Virus record (IMG/VR): IMGVR_UViG_3300035703_000315 | Span: 1 to 31,243 of that record | DNA length: 31,243 nucleotides | Reading direction: 5' to 3' (one strand) | Origin: a virus | Shown here: positions 17,097 through 24,337 of the stretch, in pieces | Numbering within the stretch: the stretch's first letter is position 1 | How the letters are laid out: each line of letters starts with the position of its first letter | Position numbers and translations under genes: made by a program | Notes under the pieces: model-generated | Told to the model about the DNA's origin: nothing | Database searches by the model: none | What the model saw: the letters and a program-made list of their open reading frames with translations, nothing else

Positions 17097-17098
17097 GC

Positions 17099-18211
17099 TT
17101 AAACCTTTTGTTGCTGCTTGATATGTTCCATGGCTGAGCTAATCGTGATGCTCACGCCTTGGGCCTTTTGGGACTGCTGGTAATCGCTGGCAAGCTTCGC
17201 CAGGGCAGGAGCGTCCAGCTCTACCGGCGTTTTCTTGTCAAAGGGTTGGGTCAGGGTGGTTTGCTCAGGTAATGACTTTAAAAAGTCTTTAAACCAAGCG
17301 GCTTGATTGCTTTGCTGCGTGGTGCCATCTGCAGCGGCAAAATCAAAGGTGGCATCCTGGCTGCTCAGGTGCGCCAGAAAATCGGCAACGCCGTCTGTTT
17401 TGGTTAAACGTGGCGCGGTGCCGCTATTGAGTTCAGTTACAAACTGTTGCGCTTCAGTCAGGGCCGCCGCAAAAGACAGTGTTTTGCTGGCTTGGCGTAG
17501 CTGCTCCAGCTCTGTCCGGGCGGCTTGTAATTCGACATCCTTGGCACTAAGGGCTGCATTAAATTCGGTCTGGCTGGCCGCTGAGCGCTCTTTCCACATT
17601 TCTTCTGCAGCAACAGCCGCCTGACCCGCTAGCCCGTCAATCTGCCAATCTGGCAGCATGTTGTCGGCAGCTTCGGCACCATGGCGCTCAATAAAAAACG
17701 ACTTCAGCTTGCGAAACAGTGTCACCACAGCGTTGCTGGTATCCACGGTCAGCGATTTGATTTGGTCATCCAGGGCAAACTCAAAGCTGACGGCTTCTGC
17801 ATCAGCTGCATTGAATTGCCACTGCATACCGCCCACAGCAGGCGGTTTGGCACCTAAAAAGCCAATGTGGCCAAGCTCATAGCCGTTGGCAGTCTTCACC
17901 AGTCGCACAGAGCGGTTAGGAAAGCGTTTTGATTCGACGGCATCGGCAAAATCAACTGCCACATCATCAGCGCGGGCAAATAGCTTGTCGCCTTCGATTT
18001 TAAGCTCAGCAGCCCAACCCCAGGCTGGATCGTTTTGGTCAGGATGGCCAATCACCAGCGGGGCGGTTTTGGGTTTAAAGTTGCTAACGACAGATTGCAA
18101 ATCAGCCGCGCTAAACTCAGCATCTTTGCCTTTGCTGTCCGTGTGTTTACCAGCACGGAAAATTTCGAACCAGTCGAATTTGGTATTTTTGGGTTTGGTT
18201 TTGGAAGACAT
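17099..18211 (-). CDS. Head maturation protease with scaffold tail (Mu gpI-like)
   Basis: A 370-residue protein. The N-terminal half is a Mu gpI-type protease with PLVIGHPDQNDPAWGW (His56), RFPNRSVRL (Ser101) and LGHIGFLGAKPPAVGG (His115), the conserved motifs likely to form the active site. From about residue 150 on it is helical and Gln/Ala/Glu-rich, as in scaffolds (gpZ), and in Mu the scaffold can start internally. It is the first gene of the visible late operon. No usual ribosome site is seen. Instead a strong hairpin ends just before the ATG. The portal, terminase and gpF genes expected upstream are missing. Confidence 0.85.
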   Translation of the reverse strand: MSSKTKPKNTKFDWFEIFRAGKHTDSKGKDAEFSAADLQSVVSNFKPKTAPLVIGHPDQNDPAWGWAAELKIEGDKLFARADDVAVDFADAVESKRFPNRSVRLVKTANGYELGHIGFLGAKPPAVGGMQWQFNAADAEAVSFEFALDDQIKSLTVDTSNAVVTLFRKLKSFFIERHGAEAADNMLPDWQIDGLAGQAAVAAEEMWKERSAASQTEFNAALSAKDVELQAARTELEQLRQASKTLSFAAALTEAQQFVTELNSGTAPRLTKTDGVADFLAHLSSQDATFDFAAADGTTQQSNQAAWFKDFLKSLPEQTTLTQPFDKKTPVELDAPALAKLASDYQQSQKAQGVSITISSAMEHIKQQQKV

Positions 18212-18212
18212 T

Positions 18213-18242
18213 GCTAGCCCCAGTTAGTTGACTGGGGTTAGC
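18213..18242 (-). promoter_or_regulatory. Hairpin abutting the start codon of the protease gene
   Basis: In the leftward transcript GCTAACCCCAGT pairs with ACTGGGGCTAGC (12 positions, one non-Watson-Crick) around a six-base loop. The hairpin ends one base before the ATG and covers the place of the ribosome site. There is no T-run after it, so it is not a normal terminator. Control of translation of the head genes, or a protein-binding site, is possible. Confidence 0.5.
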
Positions 18243-18296
18243 ATGCTTTGCTTTGCGGATATCGTTAGACGGAAATTACTTTACAGCGTTGTGTTA

Positions 18297-18602
18297 TTAC
18301 GGAGCTTTATACTTTGGGCGACGGTCCGGAGAAATATAAGCTAGCTCTCCACTATCACCGTCGATTGGTGCTTCTAATCGACGGAATGTGATTGCACCTG
18401 TTGTAAGGCTTTCGGTGTAACTATATTCATAAGATGAACCAATGATGTTTTCCATAACTGTGTCAGCTGGGCTAAAAAAGACTCCGTTGTGCCAGTATCC
18501 GCCTACTTTATCTATCAGTTCAATAGCCGAAAACTGAATAGTCTGGCCTGGCTTTAACGATGCAACCATTCTGATCACTTCGTCTTTCCTGTAATCTCTC
18601 AT
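18297..18602 (-). CDS. Unknown 101-residue protein
   Basis: A soluble protein with mixed helix and strand, beginning with a basic helix (RDYRKDEVIRMVASLKPGQ) and containing an aromatic-rich centre (GGYWHNGVFF, SSYEYSYTES). There is no signal peptide or known motif. AAGGAAAG stands seven bases before the ATG. A 34-codon frame lies directly upstream and may be coupled. It is the last gene of the accessory island before the head operon, and I do not recognise the family. Confidence 0.6.
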   Translation of the reverse strand: MRDYRKDEVIRMVASLKPGQTIQFSAIELIDKVGGYWHNGVFFSPADTVMENIIGSSYEYSYTESLTTGAITFRRLEAPIDGDSGELAYISPDRRPKYKAP

Positions 18603-18614
18603 ATTCTTTCCTTA

Positions 18615-18719
18615 TTAAAGTACATACGGTAATTTTGGCTGAATAAACCTATCAACCCATTCCCAAGCGTCTGGATACATATCTTCAGGTCTAACTAATA
18701 TTTCATCTGGCCGCAACAT
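18615..18719 (-). CDS. Possible 34-residue peptide
   Basis: A short frame starting MLRPDEILVRPEDMYPDAW and ending KLPYVL, Trp/Pro/Asp-rich. The composition looks protein-like, and the stop lies 12 bases before the next start. The ribosome site is weak (AAGAA). It could be a leader or a small accessory protein, and real translation is uncertain. Confidence 0.35.
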   Translation of the reverse strand: MLRPDEILVRPEDMYPDAWEWVDRFIQPKLPYVL

Positions 18720-18782
18720 TGTAAGTTCTTATTGAACATCAATTTATGAAGCTATTTAATCGTCACACACTTTTCCACAGTT

Positions 18783-19199
18783 TTAACCCATAAACCCATA
18801 GACCTGAATTATTTCCTGTGGCGCTCTGCCAGTCATCACTAAGAACTTGCGCCAAACGCCATAAGGCACAGTTTTAGAGCCATCCTTAAACGCCCGTACC
18901 CGCCTATCGCCAGACAGGCCAAGTAATTTGGCCAACTTACCATCCGTGCCGTACTCAGGAAATGCCTTTTGAAAATGCCGGAAATAAGCACCTACAACAT
19001 CCTGGTGCGGTGGTTCATAGCCCTGCTCTTCGGTTAGCAGATGTTTATTGCTGTATGCCCGTTCATCTATTTCCGTCTGCCCTGGTAATGTTGGGGCCAG
19101 TAAATTCTGCTGCAGTTGGGCAATAGCCGCTTCAGTGCTTTGGATATAAACAAAGCGCTGTTGGTCAGCAATGCCAGGTAAATCTATTTTAATGTCCAT
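18783..19199 (-). CDS. HTH-type regulator-like protein
   Basis: A 138-residue protein. The C-terminal 60 residues contain a helix-turn-helix-like segment (DGKLAKLLGLSGDRRVRAFKDG) followed by a helix with YGVWRKFLVMTGRAP, of the form seen in regulators carried by mobile elements. The N-terminal half is Gln/Leu-rich and may mediate contacts. GAGG lies six bases before the ATG. The gene follows the HsdS-like gene, separated by a perfect GC-rich hairpin. The palindromes at the upstream promoter make this protein a candidate autoregulator, but that is inference. Confidence 0.6.
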   Translation of the reverse strand: MDIKIDLPGIADQQRFVYIQSTEAAIAQLQQNLLAPTLPGQTEIDERAYSNKHLLTEEQGYEPPHQDVVGAYFRHFQKAFPEYGTDGKLAKLLGLSGDRRVRAFKDGSKTVPYGVWRKFLVMTGRAPQEIIQVYGFMG

Positions 19200-19220
19200 T
19201 TAAACCTCGTTGAGTTAAAG

Positions 19221-19244
19221 AGGTTGGGGCTTTCGCCCCAACCT
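19221..19244 (-). terminator. Perfect GC-rich hairpin with GAAA loop, likely terminator or attenuator
   Basis: The leftward RNA reads AGGTTGGGGC-GAAA-GCCCCAACCT, a perfect 10-bp stem with a stable GNRA tetraloop. The first base of the stem overlaps the last base of the HsdS-like gene's stop codon. Only CTCTTT follows, so the T-run is imperfect. It may end most transcripts after the HsdS-like gene or stabilise their 3' end, reducing expression of the HTH gene. Confidence 0.6.
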
Positions 19245-19531
19245 TACCTCGGTGACAGTCGGATGTTCCGAACGTCTGACACCTTGATGTTCACCAGACT
19301 CAGTGTACCGTTGGCCAGAGGCTCCCAGACTTTCTGACTATGCACATGCATCATGCAGTAGTAGAGGTAATCCGGCAGCAGGATATCAGTTCGAAGAACC
19401 TTCACCCCAATGTGCTCAGGGTTGTATTCCCTGGACACCATGCCAACAGTTTTTAAAGAGCCTCGGCGTACTATCCAAAAATCCGCATCTTTAAACTGCG
19501 TTTTAATGGAACAAACATCAGAAAGTATCAT
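19244..19531 (-). CDS. Orphan HsdS-like target-recognition domain
   Basis: A 95-residue protein resembling the C-terminal part of one target-recognition domain of type I restriction specificity subunits. VGMVSREYNPEHIGVKVLR is followed by the typical LLPDYLYYCM and a closing GTLSLVNIKVSDVRNIRLSP. A full HsdS has two such domains of about 150-180 residues each with long spacer helices. Here the spacer is missing, and no HsdM or HsdR gene is nearby. ATG at 19531 with GGAG six bases upstream is preferred to TTG at 19543. It might act as a decoy or modulator of host restriction, or be a small DNA-binding protein. Similarity is by pattern only. Confidence 0.6.
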   Translation of the reverse strand: MILSDVCSIKTQFKDADFWIVRRGSLKTVGMVSREYNPEHIGVKVLRTDILLPDYLYYCMMHVHSQKVWEPLANGTLSLVNIKVSDVRNIRLSPR

Positions 19532-19599
19532 CTCGTTCTCCAAGTGGCAGCTATGGCCCCCTCAGGACGAGTGGCCTTCTGTGTGCCACCGTGGATATC

Positions 19600-19627
19600 A
19601 TTATAGGCTCTTTGATCCTAGTGTCAA
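19600..19627 (-). promoter_or_regulatory. Consensus sigma70 promoter for the HsdS-like / HTH unit
   Basis: Leftward, TTGACA (19622-19627) and TATAAT (19600-19605) are both perfect consensus boxes with a 16-bp spacer. The ATG of the HsdS-like gene lies about 70 bases downstream. It is the best promoter in the window. Palindromes in the spacer and just upstream suggest it is normally repressed. Confidence 0.8.
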
Positions 19628-19649
19628 TTCATTTTAGGCTCAATGAGCC
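19604..19649. promoter_or_regulatory. Paired palindromic operators at the consensus promoter
   Basis: Two related sites share the arm TAGGCTC. The one at 19636-19650 contains the perfect palindrome GGCTCAATGAGCC just upstream of the -35 box. The one at 19604-19620, TAGGCTCTTTGATCCTA, lies across the spacer. Their centres are about 31 bp apart, three helical turns, as for a cooperatively binding dimeric repressor. Confidence 0.6.
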
Positions 19650-19691
19650 GATTTATTTAAACTTTGCAAAGTTGGATTAATTTGGTGGGGG

Positions 19692-19781
19692 TGGTAGCGG
19701 GTTGGACCTAGTTTAAATGCCGTTTAAACATAGTTTAAATTTGTTTAAACGGGTTTGAGTCAAGGCATGGTAGCGGGTTGG
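19692..19781. repeat. Four phased GTTTAAA boxes flanked by 14-bp direct repeats
   Basis: GTTTAAA starts at 19711, 19722, 19733 and 19743 (spacings 11, 11, 10). The block is flanked by identical copies of TGGTAGCGGGTTGG at 19692-19705 and 19768-19781. The stretch lies in the gene-free gap 19544-19880, upstream of the consensus promoter. The design resembles an iteron or protein-wrapping site. Confidence 0.65.
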
Positions 19782-19852
19782 TTGTTGAAGCGCTTAAAAT
19801 CGATTCTGAAGCGTTTTTTAAAAAGCGTTAATTTGATGTGCTTGGAGAGGTA

Positions 19853-19873
19853 AGAGCGCCGTAATGGCGCTCT
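19853..19873 (-). terminator. Weak hairpin after the lipoprotein gene
   Basis: AGAGCGCC and GGCGCTCT form an 8-bp stem around GTAAT, seven bases after the lipoprotein stop. There is no T-run directly behind it, so function as an intrinsic terminator is doubtful. Confidence 0.35.
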
Positions 19874-19880
19874 GACGGCA

Positions 19881-20549
19881 TTATGGGAAGTTGCGAATCA
19901 ATTTGTAGGTAATGCTGCTATTGTCAGCTTTTATAACTTCAATCAACGCACCTTTGTAGCCAATTACTTTTGATGTCGATAAATCATATTCGACATCATT
20001 GTTGAATGCGGGCCTGGCAATGTCTTTGCTGAATTCACGGTAGCCGATATTAATTTTATCGCCAACCCGACCACTGTAAATCAAAGTCTGTTGGAAGCTT
20101 TTTGCAGATTCAGCTAGTTGCCGCTTTCTTGCATACTGACCTTTGAAGCAAGAACTCACACCGTACAGGGTGATTACACAAACATCCTGGCCAAGACCTT
20201 TTTTGACTGATATCGCTTTAGCAGGATCAGCCAGCAGTGCTGGTTTCACACTGTAATTACCCCCTATAGTAACTGTCGAATAAAAGTTTTGTATTTTGTC
20301 AGCGCCTATCTGCAGATATGTGCCTGCAGGAATATCGTAGGTCGAGCCATCAATAGTATTTGCTATAACGAGCACGCTTTGTTCAGCAATCAGCCCCTTT
20401 TCGACCATGTGATCACCAACATATGCGGTCATCTCTGTTCCGACTTTTGGATAATCAATACCTCTAGTCACAGTATCAGCTCCGTTGTAACTAACAGTTG
20501 TACACCCCGATATGGCGATAGCTAATGCCAGGCAAAGAATTTTCTTCAT
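19881..20549 (-). CDS. Outer- or inner-membrane lipoprotein
   Basis: A 222-residue protein with a lipoprotein signal: MKKILCLALAIAISGC, with the lipobox ISGC and the acylated Cys at residue 16. TTVS follows, so retention at the inner membrane by an Asp+2 rule is not indicated. The mature part is beta-rich, with two further Cys pairs at best (VCVITLYGVSSCFKG), and no enzyme motif. GGAG sits six bases before the ATG. It is the last gene of the accessory run behind the repressor. Phage lipoproteins of lysogens often block superinfection at the cell surface. That role here is an inference. Confidence 0.7.
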   Translation of the reverse strand: MKKILCLALAIAISGCTTVSYNGADTVTRGIDYPKVGTEMTAYVGDHMVEKGLIAEQSVLVIANTIDGSTYDIPAGTYLQIGADKIQNFYSTVTIGGNYSVKPALLADPAKAISVKKGLGQDVCVITLYGVSSCFKGQYARKRQLAESAKSFQQTLIYSGRVGDKINIGYREFSKDIARPAFNNDVEYDLSTSKVIGYKGALIEVIKADNSSITYKLIRNFP

Positions 20550-20678
20550 ATTGTCTCCATGTTTGTGCTTGGACTTCCGGTGTAATCGCTTGTCTTAAAA
20601 CGAATATATGGATATTGCCACACGCAGCGGCTGCTCGGCAATCAGAGGTAATTCAAAGAGGGGTAACAAAGTACTGAA

Positions 20679-20694
20679 ATGCCATCCATGGCAT
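20679..20694. promoter_or_regulatory. 16-bp inverted repeat in the gap before the lipoprotein gene
   Basis: ATGCCAT-CC-ATGGCAT, two perfect 7-bp arms with a 2-bp centre, lies 14 bases after the stop of the large sensor gene and about 130 bases before the lipoprotein ATG. The two-base centre is too short for an RNA loop, so a protein-binding site is more likely. No convincing promoter boxes are next to it. Confidence 0.35.
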
Positions 20695-20707
20695 AAGTGC
20701 TTGAATT

Positions 20708-23272
20708 CTATTTTTGAATCTTCAAACCAAACTTTGATGCAGACGCCAAAAAGTAAGCTTGCTGCGGTGTCGCTTTGATTTGTGGGTTGTGGGAGAGCAT
20801 TACATTTATTTCATTGCTGAAAAATTTCAGTGCTTGACCATACTCCCTGGCAATAGCTTTCATGATCATGTGATCCGTCGAACGGCTGATGAAACGATTG
20901 AGTTTCGTTTCAGTTTTGCCGTCATGCTCTACACACAAAAGACAATCGTTTTCTGATTCACGTAATACATGAATCACTGCTTTGCTTGCTCCCAACTGGT
21001 CAATTGCGTACCGCAACATATGGATCAAAAGATGAAATGCATCAGCATTCAACTTGCTGTTAATTTTATCGCACTCCCCGATACTAACATCTAGTTCTGG
21101 ATGGATACTGAAGATACTGGCGACATGGCTGTTTATCGCAAAAGTTAAGTTGTCAGTATCACGTAGGCGAGCATTCATAGCTATTGGCGCCAATATTTCT
21201 TGAAGTTCTTGAGCCTTGTAAATGGCATCTGATAACGCAAGCTCATTGTTCATATTAAGTTTGTGGGATATATCAAGAGACATATCACATGCTTTGCGAA
21301 TTTCATCGGCGTGAAGTTGATATCGCGACAGGCGAACAAACTCAGCATTAGCAACAGATTTTGCCTTTACTAAAGACCAGAGCGCCCACCAAGCAATGCC
21401 CATAACTGGCACAAGTAGCAGCCACAACCAACTTATGCGCTGCCTTACATCGATATACCACCCGTTTATCTGAACGGACTTTTCAGGGGTAAGTACAACT
21501 TGATGGTTATAGATTGAATACTCTTTTCCATCGAGAAAAACCGTACCATCTTTCCTATCGAAATGCAGAACGATAGCTTGGCCTGAATCGAGCTTAATAT
21601 TTTTATCTATTACCGCTCGCTGATTTAACACGACATACTGCAAAATTGGATTCGAAACCAATGCGCGTTCATCCAGTAACCAAACGCCATGTGGGTTACT
21701 ATAATAAATCCCGTTGTTCGTAACAGCGCTAGAACGTCCTGTAACACTAGCTGATATTTGCTTACAATAAGCAATGTTAACATCTAATCTGCAAACCCCT
21801 TCTCGGCCAATTACATACACTGATTGATTATGAACAAAAAAACGGTTCGGCAATGACTGCAGCGAATCTATTTTGTTGAGGCTTCCGTCCGAACCAACTT
21901 CAAAAATTCCATGGTTATAGCTAAGTGCGTAAAGTTTGTTTTTGATGATTGCAACATCTTCCCAAACAGCTTGTTTAAGACTTGCAATTTTTTTTAGCTC
22001 ATTGTCGTAAGTAAAAATATGGCTATCAGTCAAAACAAACAATTTACCTTGCTCGCTTTTGAGATTAAGTATTTCTTGACCCTTTAACTCATCTGTAGGT
22101 ATTTGAACCAGCGCGCCTTGATTTAATCTATAAATGCTGTGCTCAAAAGCTATCATTGTGTCTTCTTGGTATCTCTCAATGTCAGATACAAACCCGTTAT
22201 TAATTAACTGGCCATCGGGTAAAATAACGCCTTTATTAGTACCGATTGTAAAATTGGTCCCATCTCTAGTTTCGAATGCAGTAATGTGCTCATCCGTTTT
22301 TAAAACTATTTCTCCAGTTGTAACTGAATAAATTCCACCCACACCGCTTGCAAACACTCCGGCAGAACTTTGATAAATAAAAGGTTCTATAACAGCCGAA
22401 GCCACCAAGGATTTTGATTGAATATCGAATATTGAGATTTTTTTATTAAGCGTTAATGTAGTCCCATCAAAAAGTACGGGACCAGATGGACTGTCATAAA
22501 AAAATGCTGCTGGTTTATCAATGCTGTCAAGCAGTTGGAAATTGATTAGGCTGAATTTTTTCCAAATGCCATTACTTCGGACCCACACGGCATCTTCTTG
22601 TGAACTCATTTCTATTTTGGAAACGTTTTTTGGTAGTGTGAATTTATGCCATTGATTTGTTGTTCTGCTAAAAACGTGCATGAACTCAGAATCAGTCATG
22701 ACCATGTAAAGCGGGTTGGAAAGCAAACTCTTAAATTGGCCTTGCTTAACAAGACGTGACACCGTATTCATCAATGCATATAGACCGCCTTGGGTGAGAG
22801 CAAAAACTTCGCGGTCAACTTGAGTAATAGCAACAATTGGGAACTCAAATATTTTTGTTTTCGTTCCAGTTTCATCTTTTGGCAGTGCCCATAAATCACT
22901 ACCAGTATCAACATAGTAATATTTGTCCGATATTGCGAACCTGCTTACCCAGCCTGGAAATACTTTTATCACACTGTAATCAGTTAGATTTAGCTGAAAT
23001 AAACCAAACCCACCTGCATACAAGTGATTTTGGTCCTGGCTAATTTCGACCTGGCGTAAACGGCCTAAATCAATTCCGGAATCTTTCAACTTGAATAAAT
23101 TACCATCTGATAATTTTAAAAGACCCACATGGCTTGCAAAATACAGGTCCTGTTGGTGCTGAACTGCATCAGCTATAGGAATACTGATTGGTATTTCAAC
23201 ATTTTGTCGCGTTGCCGCATTTAAGAATGCAGATGCAAACAACATACAAACAATTAATAAGAGCTTTTCCAT
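20708..23272 (-). CDS. Membrane sensor with beta-propeller and degenerate kinase-like domain
   Basis: An 854-residue protein. It has a signal peptide (residues 1-20, cleavage near LNAA), then about 540 residues of repeated short strands with GVGGIYSV-, NGIYYSNPHGVWLL- and LYAGGFGLFQL-type blades, as in the periplasmic propellers of hybrid two-component sensors. A small Y_Y_Y-like beta domain (about 565-610) follows, then one membrane helix (613-635, Trp-rich), a helical stretch with DISHKLN (His670) where the dimerisation helix would be, and an ATPase-like region (about 735-830). The N-box is replaced by IHMLRYAID and no GxG glycine motifs are visible, so it is probably a pseudokinase. GAAGGG precedes the ATG. 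The gene is clearly AT-richer than the virion genes. No response regulator is nearby. Confidence 0.75.
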   Translation of the reverse strand: MEKLLLIVCMLFASAFLNAATRQNVEIPISIPIADAVQHQQDLYFASHVGLLKLSDGNLFKLKDSGIDLGRLRQVEISQDQNHLYAGGFGLFQLNLTDYSVIKVFPGWVSRFAISDKYYYVDTGSDLWALPKDETGTKTKIFEFPIVAITQVDREVFALTQGGLYALMNTVSRLVKQGQFKSLLSNPLYMVMTDSEFMHVFSRTTNQWHKFTLPKNVSKIEMSSQEDAVWVRSNGIWKKFSLINFQLLDSIDKPAAFFYDSPSGPVLFDGTTLTLNKKISIFDIQSKSLVASAVIEPFIYQSSAGVFASGVGGIYSVTTGEIVLKTDEHITAFETRDGTNFTIGTNKGVILPDGQLINNGFVSDIERYQEDTMIAFEHSIYRLNQGALVQIPTDELKGQEILNLKSEQGKLFVLTDSHIFTYDNELKKIASLKQAVWEDVAIIKNKLYALSYNHGIFEVGSDGSLNKIDSLQSLPNRFFVHNQSVYVIGREGVCRLDVNIAYCKQISASVTGRSSAVTNNGIYYSNPHGVWLLDERALVSNPILQYVVLNQRAVIDKNIKLDSGQAIVLHFDRKDGTVFLDGKEYSIYNHQVVLTPEKSVQINGWYIDVRQRISWLWLLLVPVMGIAWWALWSLVKAKSVANAEFVRLSRYQLHADEIRKACDMSLDISHKLNMNNELALSDAIYKAQELQEILAPIAMNARLRDTDNLTFAINSHVASIFSIHPELDVSIGECDKINSKLNADAFHLLIHMLRYAIDQLGASKAVIHVLRESENDCLLCVEHDGKTETKLNRFISRSTDHMIMKAIAREYGQALKFFSNEINVMLSHNPQIKATPQQAYFLASASKFGLKIQK

Positions 23273-23287
23273 ACATTCCCTTCAACC

Positions 23288-23306
23288 AGGGCACTTGAAG
23301 TGCCCT
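23288..23306 (-). other. Intergenic hairpin between secreted protein and sensor genes
   Basis: AGGGCACTT and its complement form a 9-bp palindrome around one base (7-bp stem with a 5-base loop in RNA). GGTTGAAGGG, the ribosome site of the next gene, follows rather than a T-run. A processing or attenuation element within one transcript is more likely than a terminator. Confidence 0.45.
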
Positions 23307-23319
23307 TTATTCCTATACT

Positions 23320-23808
23320 CTAATAATTATTCGGATGCTCAATAGCACCACATGTGCCACTAACTTCTGTTAAATCAAAAGCTGGAGCCTTTAACTCAAT
23401 TTTATTTTCGTTTAAAGAATCAACCTTTAAATCGCTCCGCTTAGCTTTTACATCGTTGGCTTTAACTAGATATGATTTACCCACAGGAGGACGTACCAGG
23501 ATGAAGGTGGGTAAACGAGGATCTGTCGATTTCGCTTTATTATTCCATTTATCCATAACAGCTTTACCAGCTGCTGGGCCATATAGTGCTTCATAAGCTG
23601 TTGCTAAAATTTCAGCACCTTGGCGACTTGTGACAATCATTGCGGTTTTGTCGTAATAGCTCCCACAGTCAAAGCTCATATCAACAGTTAAATTAGAATT
23701 ATCCGGCAACTTAAGATTGACCGTCATGTGTTCTATTTTTGCTCTGTTTTCGGCCATTACCGAAGTTGTACAAAATAAAGTTAAAGCTAAAAGCAATCCA
23801 TTTTTCAT
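23320..23808 (-). CDS. Secreted (periplasmic) unknown protein
   Basis: A 162-residue protein with a Sec signal peptide, MKNGLLLALTLFCTTSVMA, cut before ENRAK. The mature part is about 143 residues, Lys-rich, with two cysteines (in FDCGSYY and SGTCGAI) that could form a disulfide. There is no lipobox and no enzyme motif that I recognise. It starts 24 bases after the repressor stop and is followed by the sensor gene, so all three are probably on one transcript. It could be a ligand or partner of the sensor's periplasmic propeller, but this is inference. Confidence 0.7.
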   Translation of the reverse strand: MKNGLLLALTLFCTTSVMAENRAKIEHMTVNLKLPDNSNLTVDMSFDCGSYYDKTAMIVTSRQGAEILATAYEALYGPAAGKAVMDKWNNKAKSTDPRLPTFILVRPPVGKSYLVKANDVKAKRSDLKVDSLNENKIELKAPAFDLTEVSGTCGAIEHPNNY

Positions 23809-23832
23809 TATAAACCCTTTCTATTTGTGCAT

Positions 23833-24312
23833 TTAAACACTGTTAATAGTTAGGATTGAGCGACATGCCAAATCTATGGCAGCTTCATTGCCTTGGGTTG
23901 TAATCGCTAATTCCATAAGGATTTTTGCTAATTCAATCCTTAGACTGGCAATTTTTTTATCGCCCAAATCCCTCTTTTTGATTTCAACACTATTTAGATA
24001 TTTCTCAGATACCCGAACCACCATGGCTACATATCGGGTCATCAGCTCAATAGACGAATGATCCGCTGACTGAGATTTTCCAGACTCTTTCAGACATAAC
24101 AATTCATCCATTGACCAGCCATTCATCTCTGCCAATTCAATTAATTGACGATATGGCAGTTCGCCGTTTGTCTCTTGTCTGAGCAAAGTACTTGGAGCTA
24201 AGCCAAGCGATCGCGCCAGTTCAGATTTGCTTTTTACGCCTAAACGTTTTTGCAGTTCTTCCAGGACACGAGATGACCTAACGCTATCAACTTTATCTTT
24301 TTGCAAAATCAT
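23833..24312 (-). CDS. Phage repressor, CI-like, without peptidase domain
   Basis: A 159-residue protein. Residues about 10-70 are a CI-type helix-turn-helix domain (KSKSELARSLGLAPSTLLRQE). The C-terminal part is helical, without the Ser/Lys dyad of S24-type repressors, so RecA-induced self-cleavage is not expected. It is placed divergently from the Ner-like gene across the operator region, as in Mu (c and ner). ATG at 24312 is preferred over TTG at 24318. It should bind the three TTGC-N6-GCAA sites and hold the early promoter off. No strong leftward promoter is evident. Confidence 0.8.
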   Translation of the reverse strand: MILQKDKVDSVRSSRVLEELQKRLGVKSKSELARSLGLAPSTLLRQETNGELPYRQLIELAEMNGWSMDELLCLKESGKSQSADHSSIELMTRYVAMVVRVSEKYLNSVEIKKRDLGDKKIASLRIELAKILMELAITTQGNEAAIDLACRSILTINSV

Positions 24313-24337
24313 TGGCAATGCCTATACGCAAATATAA

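Noticed and set aside
19796-19830. Hairpin terminator from AAGCGTT...AAGCGTT
   Set aside because: The two copies of AAGCGTT are direct, not inverted, repeats. Only the A/T centre could pair.
19853-19873. Strong intrinsic terminator after the lipoprotein
   Set aside because: The 8-bp stem lacks a T-run in the direction of transcription. Kept only as a low-confidence feature.
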